DNA of 64,000 bases from an uncultured Paenibacillus sp. (GTDB lineage Bacteria > Bacillota > Bacilli > Paenibacillales > Paenibacillaceae). Made by a program: the position numbers and the translations under genes. The notes below the pieces were generated by a model. That model did no database searches and was not told where the DNA came from. It was given only the letters and a program-made list of their open reading frames with translations. Location: contig CALAWP010000061.1 in NCBI GenBank assembly GCA_937895345.1, positions 1 through 64,000 on the forward strand. Direction: 5' to 3'. Below, one piece after another: positions 51,697 through 60,776 of this stretch; within the stretch, counting starts at the first letter, position 1, and the number at the start of each line of letters is the position of its first letter.

Positions 51697-52671
51697 ATGG
51701 CAACGATCAACGACGTGGCGGAGCGTGCCGGCGTATCGGTAACGACGGTATCCCGCGTACTGAACAACCGAGGTTATATCAGCGAAAAAACTAGGCAGCT
51801 CGTTTACCGGACCATGGAGGAGCTGAACTATCAGCCAAACGAAATTGCGCGTTCGTTGCTGCGCAAGCAGTCCAATATTATCGGACTGATCGTGCCGAAC
51901 GTATCGCATCCTTTTTTCGGAGCGTTTGCCGACGCAGTGGAATATTATGCGTACAAGTCCGGCAGCAAGCTGCTTCTATGCAATTCGCAGCTGGATCCGG
52001 TCAAGGAGCGCGGTTATATCGAGATGATGAAGCGTCATCGCGTGGACGGCATTATTATGGGCAGTCATACATTGGAAGTGGAAGAATACCTTAACTTGAA
52101 TTATCCGATTGTAACGCTGGATCGCAAGATTGGCGATTTCCCGTTTGTCGCGTCGGACAATGAACGGGGCGGGGAGCTTGCCGCGCAGCTGCTCATCGAC
52201 AAGGGATGCCGCAAGCTCGCTCATATATGCGGCAATTTGAGTCTTGATTTGCTGGCCAACCGAAGAACGGCCGGGTTTGAAAGAGTAGCCCGGAATAACC
52301 GGGCGGAATTCATTACGCTGCAGACGACGATGAACGTGTTTGACGAAGCCGAGTATGAGCGCATCATATCCAAGCTCGTCACGGAATATCCGGATATCGA
52401 CGGCGTCTTCGCAACAAGCGACATTATTGCGGCTTTTGTCGTGAAGTGGTACCAAAAGCTCGGCCGGGACGTGCCGGGTCAAATCCGTATCGTAGGGTAC
52501 GATGACGTAAATGCCGCAACCTGGTTTAGCCCTGAGATAACGACGGTCAAGCAACCGATTGAGGAAATGGGCCGGAAGGCGGTAGAGCTGATTCGCATGC
52601 AGATGGACGGTGAAGGCATCGTCAAAGAAAATATTCTCCCGGTAGAGCTGGTGGAACGGGAAACGACATAA
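51697..52671 (+). CDS. LacI-family regulator of the sucrose/fructan operon
   Basis: 324 residues. Helix-turn-helix TINDVAERAGVSVTTVSRVL and hinge LNYQPNEIARSLLRKQSNII, then the effector domain (GLIVPNVSHPFFGAFADAVE, VGYDDVNAATWFSPEITTVK). Its position directly before an importer, GH32 and fructokinase set suggests it responds to sucrose, fructose or a phosphate of them. Probable operator TGAAAGCGATTACT at 52847-52860 overlaps the start point of the operon. Ends in a terminator, so the operon has its own promoter. Confidence 0.88.
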   Translation: MATINDVAERAGVSVTTVSRVLNNRGYISEKTRQLVYRTMEELNYQPNEIARSLLRKQSNIIGLIVPNVSHPFFGAFADAVEYYAYKSGSKLLLCNSQLDPVKERGYIEMMKRHRVDGIIMGSHTLEVEEYLNLNYPIVTLDRKIGDFPFVASDNERGGELAAQLLIDKGCRKLAHICGNLSLDLLANRRTAGFERVARNNRAEFITLQTTMNVFDEAEYERIISKLVTEYPDIDGVFATSDIIAAFVVKWYQKLGRDVPGQIRIVGYDDVNAATWFSPEITTVKQPIEEMGRKAVELIRMQMDGEGIVKENILPVELVERETT

Positions 52672-52709
52672 CCGGTTTCCGAACTACGGAATATACCGGC
52701 TAGCTTCAT

Positions 52710-52734
52710 CCCTGCGATTACGCAGGGTTTTTTT
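52710..52734 (+). terminator. Rho-independent terminator
   Basis: CCCTGCG at 52710-52716, four-base loop, CGCAGGG at 52721-52727, then seven T. Confidence 0.88.
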
Positions 52735-52808
52735 GGCATTCAAAAATTAAACGGATGTTATCAAAATAATGACCGCGGACATTAGCTAAAAAAGGTTATG
52801 TCAAACCA

Positions 52809-52860
52809 TTGACATGTCAAACGATTAGCATGTAGAATGAAGGTGTTGAAAGCGATTACT
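52809..52860 (+). promoter_or_regulatory. Sucrose operon promoter and operator
   Basis: TTGACA at 52809-52814 and TAGAAT at 52833-52838 (18-base spacing). TGAAAGCGATTACT at 52847-52860 sits on the start point and fits both LacI operators and a cre site with one mismatch. Two direct ATGTCAAAC copies at 52799 and 52814 overlap the -35 and may be a further binding site. Confidence 0.7.
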
Positions 52861-52885
52861 ATAACCAAGACAAAGCGGGGGATCC

Positions 52886-54211
52886 ATGATCATGAGAAAA
52901 ACATTGGCGCTTTTATGTGTCCTGGCAATGATGGCGTTTACGATTGCAGCTTGCGGCGGCAACAAAACAAACGATCCGGGCGCAAATGAAACCGGCAACG
53001 GCGGCGGACAAGCGGGCAAAACGGTTAAAATTACTTTTTTGAACTCGAAAGGCGAAATCCAGCAGCAGCTGGAAGAAGCGGTCAAGACCTTTAACCAGGA
53101 CCATCCGAATGTCGAAATCGAGATTTTGACGGCCGGCGCCGGCCAGTCTCCGTTCGAGAAGGCGTCCCAGTTGTACGCCTCCGGCAATCCGGCGACGATC
53201 GCAATGTTGGATCCGGCTGATGTGGAAAAGTTCAAGGACCGCATCCTGGACCTGTCCGGCGAGAAATGGGTGGCGGACGCCATCGACAACAGCCTGACGA
53301 AAGCAGACGGCAAGGTGCTTGATTTCCCGTTTGCGGTAGAGGGCTTCTCCTTCATCTACAATAAACAGGTGCTCGACGCGGCAACCGGCGGCAGCTTCGA
53401 TCCGGCCACGATTCAGACGAGGGACGATCTGAAGAAGCTGTTCGAGCAAATCGAAGCAAGCGGCAAGAAGGCGATTCATATTTCGCCGATGGACTGGTCG
53501 CTCGGCGCCCACTATTTGAACTTCCTGTACGCGGACCAATCCCGGGACTTCGGGCAGGTGGAGCAATTTATTGCCGATCTGAGAGCGGGCAAGACCGATC
53601 TGGCGAACAACGCCGTGTTTAACGGACTGATGGATACGTTTGATCTGATGATGGAGCATAACAGCGACAAAGCGAACCCGCTTACACCGACGTACGAAAA
53701 AGGACCCGAGCTGCTTGGCAAGGGCGAGGTCGGCATCTGGTTCATGGGCAACTGGGCATGGCCGAACATCAAGAGCTTCGACGCCGAGGGCGAATACGGC
53801 TTCCTGCCGGTGCCGATCAGCAACAACGCAGGCGACTACGGCAATACGCAAATCGCCGCGGCAGTATCCAAACGGCTCGTTATCGACGGGGAAAAAAGCA
53901 CGGATGAGCAGCAAGCGGCCGCCAAGTCGTTCCTGGAATGGCTTGTATATGAGAACAACGGTCAAGATTTCCTGGTCAACAAAGCGAACATTATTCCGGC
54001 ATTCAACTCCGTTACGCTGGAGCCGCAAGATCCGCTCGCGAAGTCGATCAAGCAATATATGGACGCGGGTCAAACGGTTGTCGGCATGACGACGCTGCCG
54101 GCCGACCATTGGAAAGAAGTCGGCGCGTTCATGCAGAAATATTTGGCTAAAGCTTCCGACCGCGCGGGTCTCGCCGCCGAAATCGAAGCGTACTGGAAAA
54201 CGGCAAAGTAG
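52886..54211 (+). CDS. Sugar-binding lipoprotein of the sucrose/fructan importer
   Basis: 441 residues, or 439 if the second ATG at 52892 is used. Signal peptide with lipobox IAAC, Cys23. Family 1 extracellular binding protein, shorter than the LplA type; landmarks ITFLNSKGEIQQQLEEAVKT, PFAVEGFSFIYNKQVLD and GEVGIWFMGNWAWPNIKSFD. With the two permeases downstream it imports sucrose or short fructans. A hairpin follows the gene, a usual way to raise its level above that of the permeases. Confidence 0.88.
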   Translation: MIMRKTLALLCVLAMMAFTIAACGGNKTNDPGANETGNGGGQAGKTVKITFLNSKGEIQQQLEEAVKTFNQDHPNVEIEILTAGAGQSPFEKASQLYASGNPATIAMLDPADVEKFKDRILDLSGEKWVADAIDNSLTKADGKVLDFPFAVEGFSFIYNKQVLDAATGGSFDPATIQTRDDLKKLFEQIEASGKKAIHISPMDWSLGAHYLNFLYADQSRDFGQVEQFIADLRAGKTDLANNAVFNGLMDTFDLMMEHNSDKANPLTPTYEKGPELLGKGEVGIWFMGNWAWPNIKSFDAEGEYGFLPVPISNNAGDYGNTQIAAAVSKRLVIDGEKSTDEQQAAAKSFLEWLVYENNGQDFLVNKANIIPAFNSVTLEPQDPLAKSIKQYMDAGQTVVGMTTLPADHWKEVGAFMQKYLAKASDRAGLAAEIEAYWKTAK

Positions 54212-54241
54212 GTTCAGGTCACGTTCACGTATATAGCCGCC

Positions 54242-54290
54242 GAGAGCAGCGCGAATCAGCGTCCAAGCCGATGATTTCGCCGCTGCTCTC
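54242..54290 (+). other. Intercistronic hairpin
   Basis: GAGAGCAGCG at 54242-54251 pairs with CGCTGCTCTC at 54281-54290, no T run. Probably stabilises the upstream binding-protein mRNA or partly ends transcription. Confidence 0.6.
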
Positions 54291-54326
54291 CATGCTTTAA
54301 GGAAATTAACAAAAGGAGGTGCCGTT

Positions 54327-55193
54327 ATGGCATCGCAGAAAACAAGATCGGCAAGTATTCCTATCCGTCTGTTGTTTACCGGACCGACGCTGCTGATCTT
54401 TATGACCGTAGTCATCGTGCCGTTTTTTTACGGTATTTATTTGACGTTTACGAACTGGGACGGCATCTCGACAACTTACGACATGGTCGGTTTCGCCAAC
54501 TACGAGACCGTCTGGAACGATGCGACGTTCTGGAAATCGTTTATCATGACGCTGAAATACGTACTTGTTTCCGTTATTTTGATTAATATCGTCGCTTTTT
54601 CCCTCGCCTATGTTCTGACTAGAAGGAAAAAAAGCAATTTGTTCCGTACCGGCTTTTTCCTTCCCAACCTCGTTGGCGGCATCGTGCTCGGCTTCGTCTG
54701 GCAATTTATTTTTAACCATGTGCTGGCGGGCGTCGGCATTCCGCTGCTGCAGGGCTGGCTCGCCGATCCGCAAAAGGCGCTGTGGGCGCTCGTTACGGTG
54801 ACGGTATGGCAGTATGCCGGTTATATGATGGTCATTTATATCGCGGGACTTATGAACGTGCCGAACGATATTTTGGAGGCGTCCTCCCTGGACGGGGCGA
54901 TCGGCTGGAAACGGCTGAAATCGATCGTGCTGCCTCTTATGGTTCCGTCGTTCAGCGTATGCATCTTTTTGTCCCTGCAGCGCAGCTTTCTCGTCTACGA
55001 CGTCAACCTTTCCTTGACGGGAGGCGGACCGTTCAAGAGTACGGAGCTTGTCTCCATGTACATTTACAATAAGGCGTTTCTGGCCAGAGATTACGGCGTC
55101 GGGCAGGCCGAAGCGTTTGTGCTGTTTTTGATGGTTACGGCCATCACGCTCGTTCAAGTTTATTTCAGCAAAAAAATGGAGGTGGAAGCGTAA
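54327..55193 (+). CDS. ABC sugar permease of the sucrose/fructan importer
   Basis: 288 residues, six membrane segments, EAA-type loop EASSLDGAIGWKRLKSIVLP. MalF-like member of a CUT1 importer. AAAGGAGGTG precedes the ATG. Its last base overlaps the start of the next permease (TAATG). Confidence 0.92.
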   Translation: MASQKTRSASIPIRLLFTGPTLLIFMTVVIVPFFYGIYLTFTNWDGISTTYDMVGFANYETVWNDATFWKSFIMTLKYVLVSVILINIVAFSLAYVLTRRKKSNLFRTGFFLPNLVGGIVLGFVWQFIFNHVLAGVGIPLLQGWLADPQKALWALVTVTVWQYAGYMMVIYIAGLMNVPNDILEASSLDGAIGWKRLKSIVLPLMVPSFSVCIFLSLQRSFLVYDVNLSLTGGGPFKSTELVSMYIYNKAFLARDYGVGQAEAFVLFLMVTAITLVQVYFSKKMEVEA

Positions 55194-56020
55194 TGAAACT
55201 GGCCAAACTGTCGCTTCAGGGGCTAAGGACGGTCATGTTGTCCGCCGTTCTGCTTCTGTTTCTCATGCCGTTTCTAATAATTGCGTTAAACTCCTTCAAG
55301 GAAAATAAAGATATTACGTCGAGCCCGTTTGCGCTGCCGGAAGCGTGGAGCTTGACAAACTTTGCGACAGCTTATGAGAAGATGAACTATTTGCACGCGT
55401 TTTCGAACTCTTTTATCATTACGGTGTCCAGCGTGCTGCTCATTGCTCTGTTTGCGGCGATGACCGCCCATTTTTTCGTTCGCAGCAATACCCGGATCGA
55501 CCGGATCGCGTTTTTTATTATGGTCGCATCGATGATTATTCCGTTTCAGGCAATCATGATTCCGCTTGTCAAAATATACGGGTCACTCGATTTGATGAAC
55601 AGCAAGTCAACGCTCGTCTATTTGTATATCGGCTTCGGAAGCTCGCTGGCCGTTTTTATTTACCACGGGTTCGTCAAGAGCATTCCGCTGGAGTTGGAGG
55701 AAGCGGCCATGATCGATGGCTGCAACCGGACGCAAACGTTTTTCAAAATTGTGCTTCCCGTTCTCGTTCCGACGACGGTTACGATCGCCATATTGAACGT
55801 CTTATGGATTTGGAACGATTTTTTGCTGCCCTCCCTCGTTTTGATCGAAAGCGCCCAGCGGACGCTGCCGCTCTCGACCTTTAATTTCTATGGTACGTAC
55901 ACGGCCGATTTCGGGCCGCTGATGGCTTCCTTGCTGCTTACGATTATTCCGGTCGTTGTCGTCTATTTGTTCGCTCAAAAATATATCATTCAAGGCGTCA
56001 TGCAAGGGTCCATTAAATAA
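55193..56020 (+). CDS. ABC sugar permease, MalG-like partner
   Basis: 275 residues, six membrane segments, EAA loop EEAAMIDGCNRTQTFFKIVL. Overlaps the previous gene by one base, so translation is coupled. No ATPase gene nearby; a shared MsmX-like ATPase is expected elsewhere. Ends with the typical YIIQGVMQGSIK. Confidence 0.92.
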   Translation: MKLAKLSLQGLRTVMLSAVLLLFLMPFLIIALNSFKENKDITSSPFALPEAWSLTNFATAYEKMNYLHAFSNSFIITVSSVLLIALFAAMTAHFFVRSNTRIDRIAFFIMVASMIIPFQAIMIPLVKIYGSLDLMNSKSTLVYLYIGFGSSLAVFIYHGFVKSIPLELEEAAMIDGCNRTQTFFKIVLPVLVPTTVTIAILNVLWIWNDFLLPSLVLIESAQRTLPLSTFNFYGTYTADFGPLMASLLLTIIPVVVVYLFAQKYIIQGVMQGSIK

Positions 56021-56037
56021 CAGTTAAGGTGGAAAAC

Positions 56038-57495
56038 ATGAACTACACATTGGAAAAGGCGAATCGTTTTATCGGGGAAAACAAACATCTGCTTCGGGAG
56101 GAGTACCGGCTTGGCTACCATCTGATGGGCGAGTTCGGCTGGATCAACGACCCGAATGGATTTGTTCAATATAAAGGGCAGTACCATCTGTTTTATCAGC
56201 ATTATCCGTATTTGCCGCAGTGGGGGCCGATGCATTGGGGACATGCGGTCAGCGACGATTTGATTGCTTGGAACTACTTGCCGGTCGCTCTCGCTCCGGA
56301 CAGGGAATACGACCGCGACGGATGTTTCTCCGGAAGCGCAATCGAAAAGGACGGCGCCTTGTATTTGATGTATACCGGCCACGTTATGACGGGGCCGGAC
56401 AAAGACAAGGACTATTTCCAGACGCAACATATCGCCGTTTCGGAGGATGGCGTCCAATTTCGCAAATACGAAGGCAATCCCGTAATCGGATTGCCGCAAA
56501 TCCCGGAGGGCGCGAGCGGCAAAGATTTCCGCGACCCGAAGGTGTTCGAGCGGGACGGCCGTTATTATGTCGTGCTCGGCTCGAATGACGGCAACGGCAA
56601 TGGACAAATCCTGTTGTACAGATCAGGCAATTTGATCGATTGGACGTTCGTCCGGGTGCTGGCGCGCAGCGAGGGAGAAATGGGCGACAATTGGGAATGC
56701 CCCGATTTCTTCCCGCTTGGCGGCCGCGACATTCTGATGCTGTCGCCGCAGCGCATGCCGGCTCAAGGATTGGATTACCACAATCTCCATTCTACCGTCT
56801 ACATGTGGGGAAGGTGGAATGCGGCCGACGAATCCTTTGCTCCGGAAGGCTATGCGCCGGTGGACTACGGCTTCGATTATTACGCGCCCCAATCGACTCT
56901 CGACGATAAGGGACGGCGGATTATTATCGCATGGATGGACATGTGGGAAACGGATATGCCGACCCAGCGCGGGCATTATTGGGCCGGCGCTATGACGCTG
57001 CCGCGCGAAATGATCGAACTGGACGGCAAAATCGTGTTCAGGCCGGCGGAGGAAATCGAGAACTACCGCGGAGCCCGATTTGACGTCAGCGGACTAATTG
57101 TGAACGGAGAGACGGTTCTCGAAACCGAAGGCGACCGTTACGAGCTGGAGGCAGAGTTCGAGGTCCGGGATGCGCAACGGTTCGGGCTCAAGCTTCGCGT
57201 CGGCGAAGGGGAAGAAACAGTTCTTTCGTATTCGGCAGCGGAGGAGATTTTCCGTTTGGACCGCAACAAGGCGGGGATCGGACCGAAAGGGATTCGGGAG
57301 ACACATGTGCCGCTGAAGGACGGAAAGCTTCGCTTGCGCGCGTTCGTTGACCGGTCTTCGGTGGAGGTTTTTCTGCAGGACGGGGAAAAGGTAATGACCG
57401 CCCGCATTTATCCGGGGGCGGGATCGCTGGGCATCCGCGCGTTCGCCGAAGGAAGCTGCCTGCTGAACCGATTGACAAAGTGGGTGATCGACTGA
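56038..57495 (+). CDS. GH32 sucrose/fructan hydrolase
   Basis: 485 residues. GH32 five-bladed propeller with the catalytic set in view: nucleophile Asp38 in WINDPNGF, transition-state Asp166 in FRDPKVF, and acid-base Glu220 in WECPDFF. A C-terminal beta-sandwich ends at LRAFVDRSSVEVFLQDGEKV. Hydrolyses sucrose or fructans to fructose plus glucose or shorter chains. No signal peptide, so it acts on imported sugar in the cytoplasm; because import is by ABC, the natural substrate is probably unphosphorylated. AAGGTGG five bases before the ATG at 56038 decides the start over a GTG at 56029. Confidence 0.93.
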   Translation: MNYTLEKANRFIGENKHLLREEYRLGYHLMGEFGWINDPNGFVQYKGQYHLFYQHYPYLPQWGPMHWGHAVSDDLIAWNYLPVALAPDREYDRDGCFSGSAIEKDGALYLMYTGHVMTGPDKDKDYFQTQHIAVSEDGVQFRKYEGNPVIGLPQIPEGASGKDFRDPKVFERDGRYYVVLGSNDGNGNGQILLYRSGNLIDWTFVRVLARSEGEMGDNWECPDFFPLGGRDILMLSPQRMPAQGLDYHNLHSTVYMWGRWNAADESFAPEGYAPVDYGFDYYAPQSTLDDKGRRIIIAWMDMWETDMPTQRGHYWAGAMTLPREMIELDGKIVFRPAEEIENYRGARFDVSGLIVNGETVLETEGDRYELEAEFEVRDAQRFGLKLRVGEGEETVLSYSAAEEIFRLDRNKAGIGPKGIRETHVPLKDGKLRLRAFVDRSSVEVFLQDGEKVMTARIYPGAGSLGIRAFAEGSCLLNRLTKWVID

Positions 57496-58484
57496 TGAAG
57501 GAAGAAAGGATTCGCAATACGGTTTATACGATCGGAGAAGCGCTTATCGATTTTGTGCCGGCAGAGACCGGATGCGGCCTCAAGAACGTAACCGGCTTTA
57601 TGAAAGCGGCCGGCGGCGCGCCGGCCAACGTCGCTTGCGCCGTCTCGAAATTGGGCGGACGGTCAGCCTTTATCGGCAAGCTCGGCTTGGACCCGTTCGG
57701 CGATTTCCTGGCCGACACGATGGCGGCCGAAGGCGTTGACGTCTCCCGAATCCGCAGGACGGCCGAAGCAGGTACGGCTCTTGCCTTTGTCAGCTTGCAG
57801 GCGGACGGGAACCGGGAGTTTTCGTTTTACCGCAATCCGAGCGCCGATATGCTTCTCGATGAAGGAGAGATTGAGGAGTCGTGGTTTGCAGAAGGCGATA
57901 TCCTCCACTTCGGGTCGGTCAATCTCATCGATGCTCCAGTGAAAGAAGCACATCGAAAGGCCATTCGTTTCGTCCGCGAGCGGGGCGGCATCGTCAGCTT
58001 TGATCCGAACGTAAGGCTTCCGTTATGGAGCGATCCGCAGCGTTGCAGGGACGCGATTCTCGAATTTTTGCCGCTATGCCAGCTGGTCAAGATCAGCGAC
58101 GAAGAGCTGTCTTTTATAACCGGCATCGAGGATGAAGAAGACGCACTTCAGTCGCTGTTTGTCGGAGACGTCGAGCACGTACTCTATACCCGAGGCGCAC
58201 AAGGGGCCGATTGGGTTTCCAAGACATTCCGGATCCATGTGCCGGGACTGAACGTCCAGGCCGTAGATACGACGGGCGCCGGAGACGCGTTTGTCGGCGC
58301 GATCCTGTATCAATTGCAGGGTGCCGGCAAGCTCGGATTGCCGGATGCTGCCGCGGCCGCCGAAATGCTGCGATTCGCCAATAAGGCTGCAGGCATGACA
58401 ACGCTTGGCCGCGGCGCAATTCCTTCTCTGCCTTCTTACGAAGAAGTGATGTCGCCTGATGGCGCAGTCGGCATTAAATTTTGA
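57495..58484 (+). CDS. Fructokinase, PfkB family
   Basis: 329 residues. GGAPANVACAVSKLGGRSAF near the N-terminus and VDTTGAGDAFVGAILYQL near the C-terminus with the catalytic Asp. The position after the GH32 gene indicates phosphorylation of released fructose with ATP. Starts within the GH32 stop (TGATG overlap) so translation is coupled. Its stop overlaps the convergent chemoreceptor gene by 11 bases. Confidence 0.92.
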   Translation: MKEERIRNTVYTIGEALIDFVPAETGCGLKNVTGFMKAAGGAPANVACAVSKLGGRSAFIGKLGLDPFGDFLADTMAAEGVDVSRIRRTAEAGTALAFVSLQADGNREFSFYRNPSADMLLDEGEIEESWFAEGDILHFGSVNLIDAPVKEAHRKAIRFVRERGGIVSFDPNVRLPLWSDPQRCRDAILEFLPLCQLVKISDEELSFITGIEDEEDALQSLFVGDVEHVLYTRGAQGADWVSKTFRIHVPGLNVQAVDTTGAGDAFVGAILYQLQGAGKLGLPDAAAAAEMLRFANKAAGMTTLGRGAIPSLPSYEEVMSPDGAVGIKF

Positions 58485-60588
58485 ACTGCCCCATCTTATC
58501 CAGCAACTCCTGCACCATCTGACTCAGCGCTTCCGCGGATGCCGTTATTTCCTCCATGGAAGCCGACTGCTCCTCGGATGCGGCCGCGGCGCTCTGGGCA
58601 TTGCCGGCCGCGCCGCTCGCAATATCGGCCAGCTGTTCCACGGTAGCCTGGACCTGTTCGGCGCCTGCCGTCAATTGCTCGATGGACGCCGTCACTTCAT
58701 GGATTTGGCTGTTGACGTTAGTCATTTCCGCCGTTATGGAGCGGAAGGCTTCGCCGCTGTCGGCGACGGCGGAAGCCGCTTCATTCACTTCGAAAGAGCC
58801 TTGCGCCATCGCTTTGGCCGCTTGAGCCGTTTCGTTACGAACCTCTTCGATGAGCCGGCCGACCTGCTCGGCCGATTGCTGCGTCTGCTCGGCCAGCTTG
58901 CGCACCTCCTGCGCCACGACCGCAAATCCTTTGCCTTGCTCCCCTGCGCGGGCCGCTTCGATCGCCGCATTCAGCGCCAGCAGATTGGTTTGCGAGCTGA
59001 TGCCGGCGATAACGCCGATTATGCCGCCGATTTGACCAGATCGTTCGTTCAAGCGGTTGATCGCGGCTTCCGTTTTCGCCACGGCCTCTTGCACTTGCTT
59101 CATGCGTCCGACCGAATGGCGGACCAGCTCGCTGCCATGCTCGGTTTGCGCCGCAGCGCCGCCAGCCGATTCCGCGACCAGCGTTGCCGATTCGGCGATG
59201 CGCTGCACGCCCAGCGACATATCCGTCATCGCCTTGGCCGCATCGTCCGATTGTTGATGCTGCGCTTCGGCGCCTGCGGCGATTTCCTGCATCGACTGGG
59301 CGATCGTTTCCGAGGCCTGGCTCGTCTGTTCCGCGCTCGCGGTCAGCTGCTGCGAGGCTGCCCCGACGGACATCGCCAATTCCGCCGTCATTTGGAACAT
59401 GCTCCTGAGCTTTTCGGTCATCGCATTGAAATGCCGCGCCATCTGCCCGATTTCATCTCCGCTCTTGACCTCGATCCGCTGCGTCAAATCTCCATCGGCC
59501 ATGCGCTTCAGCTTTTCATTCAGCGTCCGGATATGGCGAAGCACCATCCGGCGGATGAGAAGCGTGACGAGCAGTCCGACAATCAGCATGGCCGCTCCGG
59601 CAATGCCCAGCGATACGGCGCGGTTCCGTTCATAGACGGAAAAAATCACTTCGTTCTCCACGACGGTAAGCGAATACCAGGAAACATCGCTGCCGGGCAA
59701 GGGGATCGGTTCGAACGCTCTCAATACGTACAAGCCTTTGGAATTAGGCGTATACCCTTTAAGCGTTTGACCGGCTGCCACCTCTTCCCAAAGCGCTTTT
59801 TTCTCGGGATTATCCCCGAAATGCCCGCCAATCGATGCGGGATCGTTCGGATTCGCGGCATAGATGCCGTCCCCGCTGACGAGCGATACGTACCCGCCTA
59901 ACGGCTTGTAGGACGAAGCCAGCGTCTGCAAATCGTTCAGGGCAATGTCCGCCCCTACAATGGCTAGAAAGTTCCCGTCTTGATCCAGAATCGGCAAAAT
60001 GACCGACATCAGCTGGACTTGCTTGCCGTCGATTTCCCATTCGTACGGCTGCATATAGACCGGCTTTTTCGTTTGCTTCGGCACGAGATAATAATCGCCT
60101 TCGCCCGGCTTCTCGTAATGGCGGTTAGGCTCGACGACGATGCGGCCGCCGCTGCGCACGACATAGGGGAGAAAGCGGCCCGTATCGTCGTCGTACCCCG
60201 TCAGCCGCACATGGTCCGCATCCTTGCCGTCAAAGGCATTCGGTTCCCACAATGTATAGAAACCGAGCAGTTCCGGTCTTTGCTCCAGCGTCCGCGTCAG
60301 CAAGCCGACGATTTCGGCTCGCGACATGCTTTTGTTCTCCTTTGCGTCGAGCAGCGTGTCGGACAGCATCGTCAGCGTCGCATGAACGCCGGCCATCCGC
60401 TGCTCGAACTGTACGGCAAACGACTTGCCCGCATATTGCGCCTCCAGCTCTCCATTATGTTGGCTGAGCGTTTTAAGCTGGCTCAAATTTGCCGCAATCA
60501 ATGCCCCGAATACGAGCAACAGGACCAGGGCCACAGCAGCCACGAGCTTGACCAGCAACGACATCCGTTTCAATCTCTCCACTTGCAA
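58474..60588 (-). CDS. Methyl-accepting chemotaxis protein with Cache sensor
   Basis: 704 residues. Membrane helix at about 12-33; a double-Cache extracellular domain to about 330 (FYTLWEPNAFDGKDADHVRL, PILDQDGNFLAIVGADIALN); second helix at about 338-360; HAMP; and a signalling hairpin with EIGQMARHFNAMTEKLRSMF, IGGIIGVIAGISSQTNLLAL and GFAVVAQEVRKLAEQT. dCache receptors commonly bind amino acids, organic acids or sugars. The start is a TTG with AGGAG five bases before it. Its place between the sucrose operon and a monosaccharide importer suggests sugar taxis; this is inference. Confidence 0.88.
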   Translation of the reverse strand: MQVERLKRMSLLVKLVAAVALVLLLVFGALIAANLSQLKTLSQHNGELEAQYAGKSFAVQFEQRMAGVHATLTMLSDTLLDAKENKSMSRAEIVGLLTRTLEQRPELLGFYTLWEPNAFDGKDADHVRLTGYDDDTGRFLPYVVRSGGRIVVEPNRHYEKPGEGDYYLVPKQTKKPVYMQPYEWEIDGKQVQLMSVILPILDQDGNFLAIVGADIALNDLQTLASSYKPLGGYVSLVSGDGIYAANPNDPASIGGHFGDNPEKKALWEEVAAGQTLKGYTPNSKGLYVLRAFEPIPLPGSDVSWYSLTVVENEVIFSVYERNRAVSLGIAGAAMLIVGLLVTLLIRRMVLRHIRTLNEKLKRMADGDLTQRIEVKSGDEIGQMARHFNAMTEKLRSMFQMTAELAMSVGAASQQLTASAEQTSQASETIAQSMQEIAAGAEAQHQQSDDAAKAMTDMSLGVQRIAESATLVAESAGGAAAQTEHGSELVRHSVGRMKQVQEAVAKTEAAINRLNERSGQIGGIIGVIAGISSQTNLLALNAAIEAARAGEQGKGFAVVAQEVRKLAEQTQQSAEQVGRLIEEVRNETAQAAKAMAQGSFEVNEAASAVADSGEAFRSITAEMTNVNSQIHEVTASIEQLTAGAEQVQATVEQLADIASGAAGNAQSAAAASEEQSASMEEITASAEALSQMVQELLDKMGQFKI

Positions 60589-60776
60589 TTCACTCCTGTC
60601 GAATTCAATACGACATTAATCGACTGATTCTTTAGTACTATTTTACACCAGCGCGGAAAGGTTAATTTTTTATAAAAACAGGTTAACTGACTGCAAAGTC
60701 ATAAGACGGCGGACCCGATATGATGGACTTATCAACAACAAACATCACCAACCGATAAAGAGAGGGGTTATAAGCA

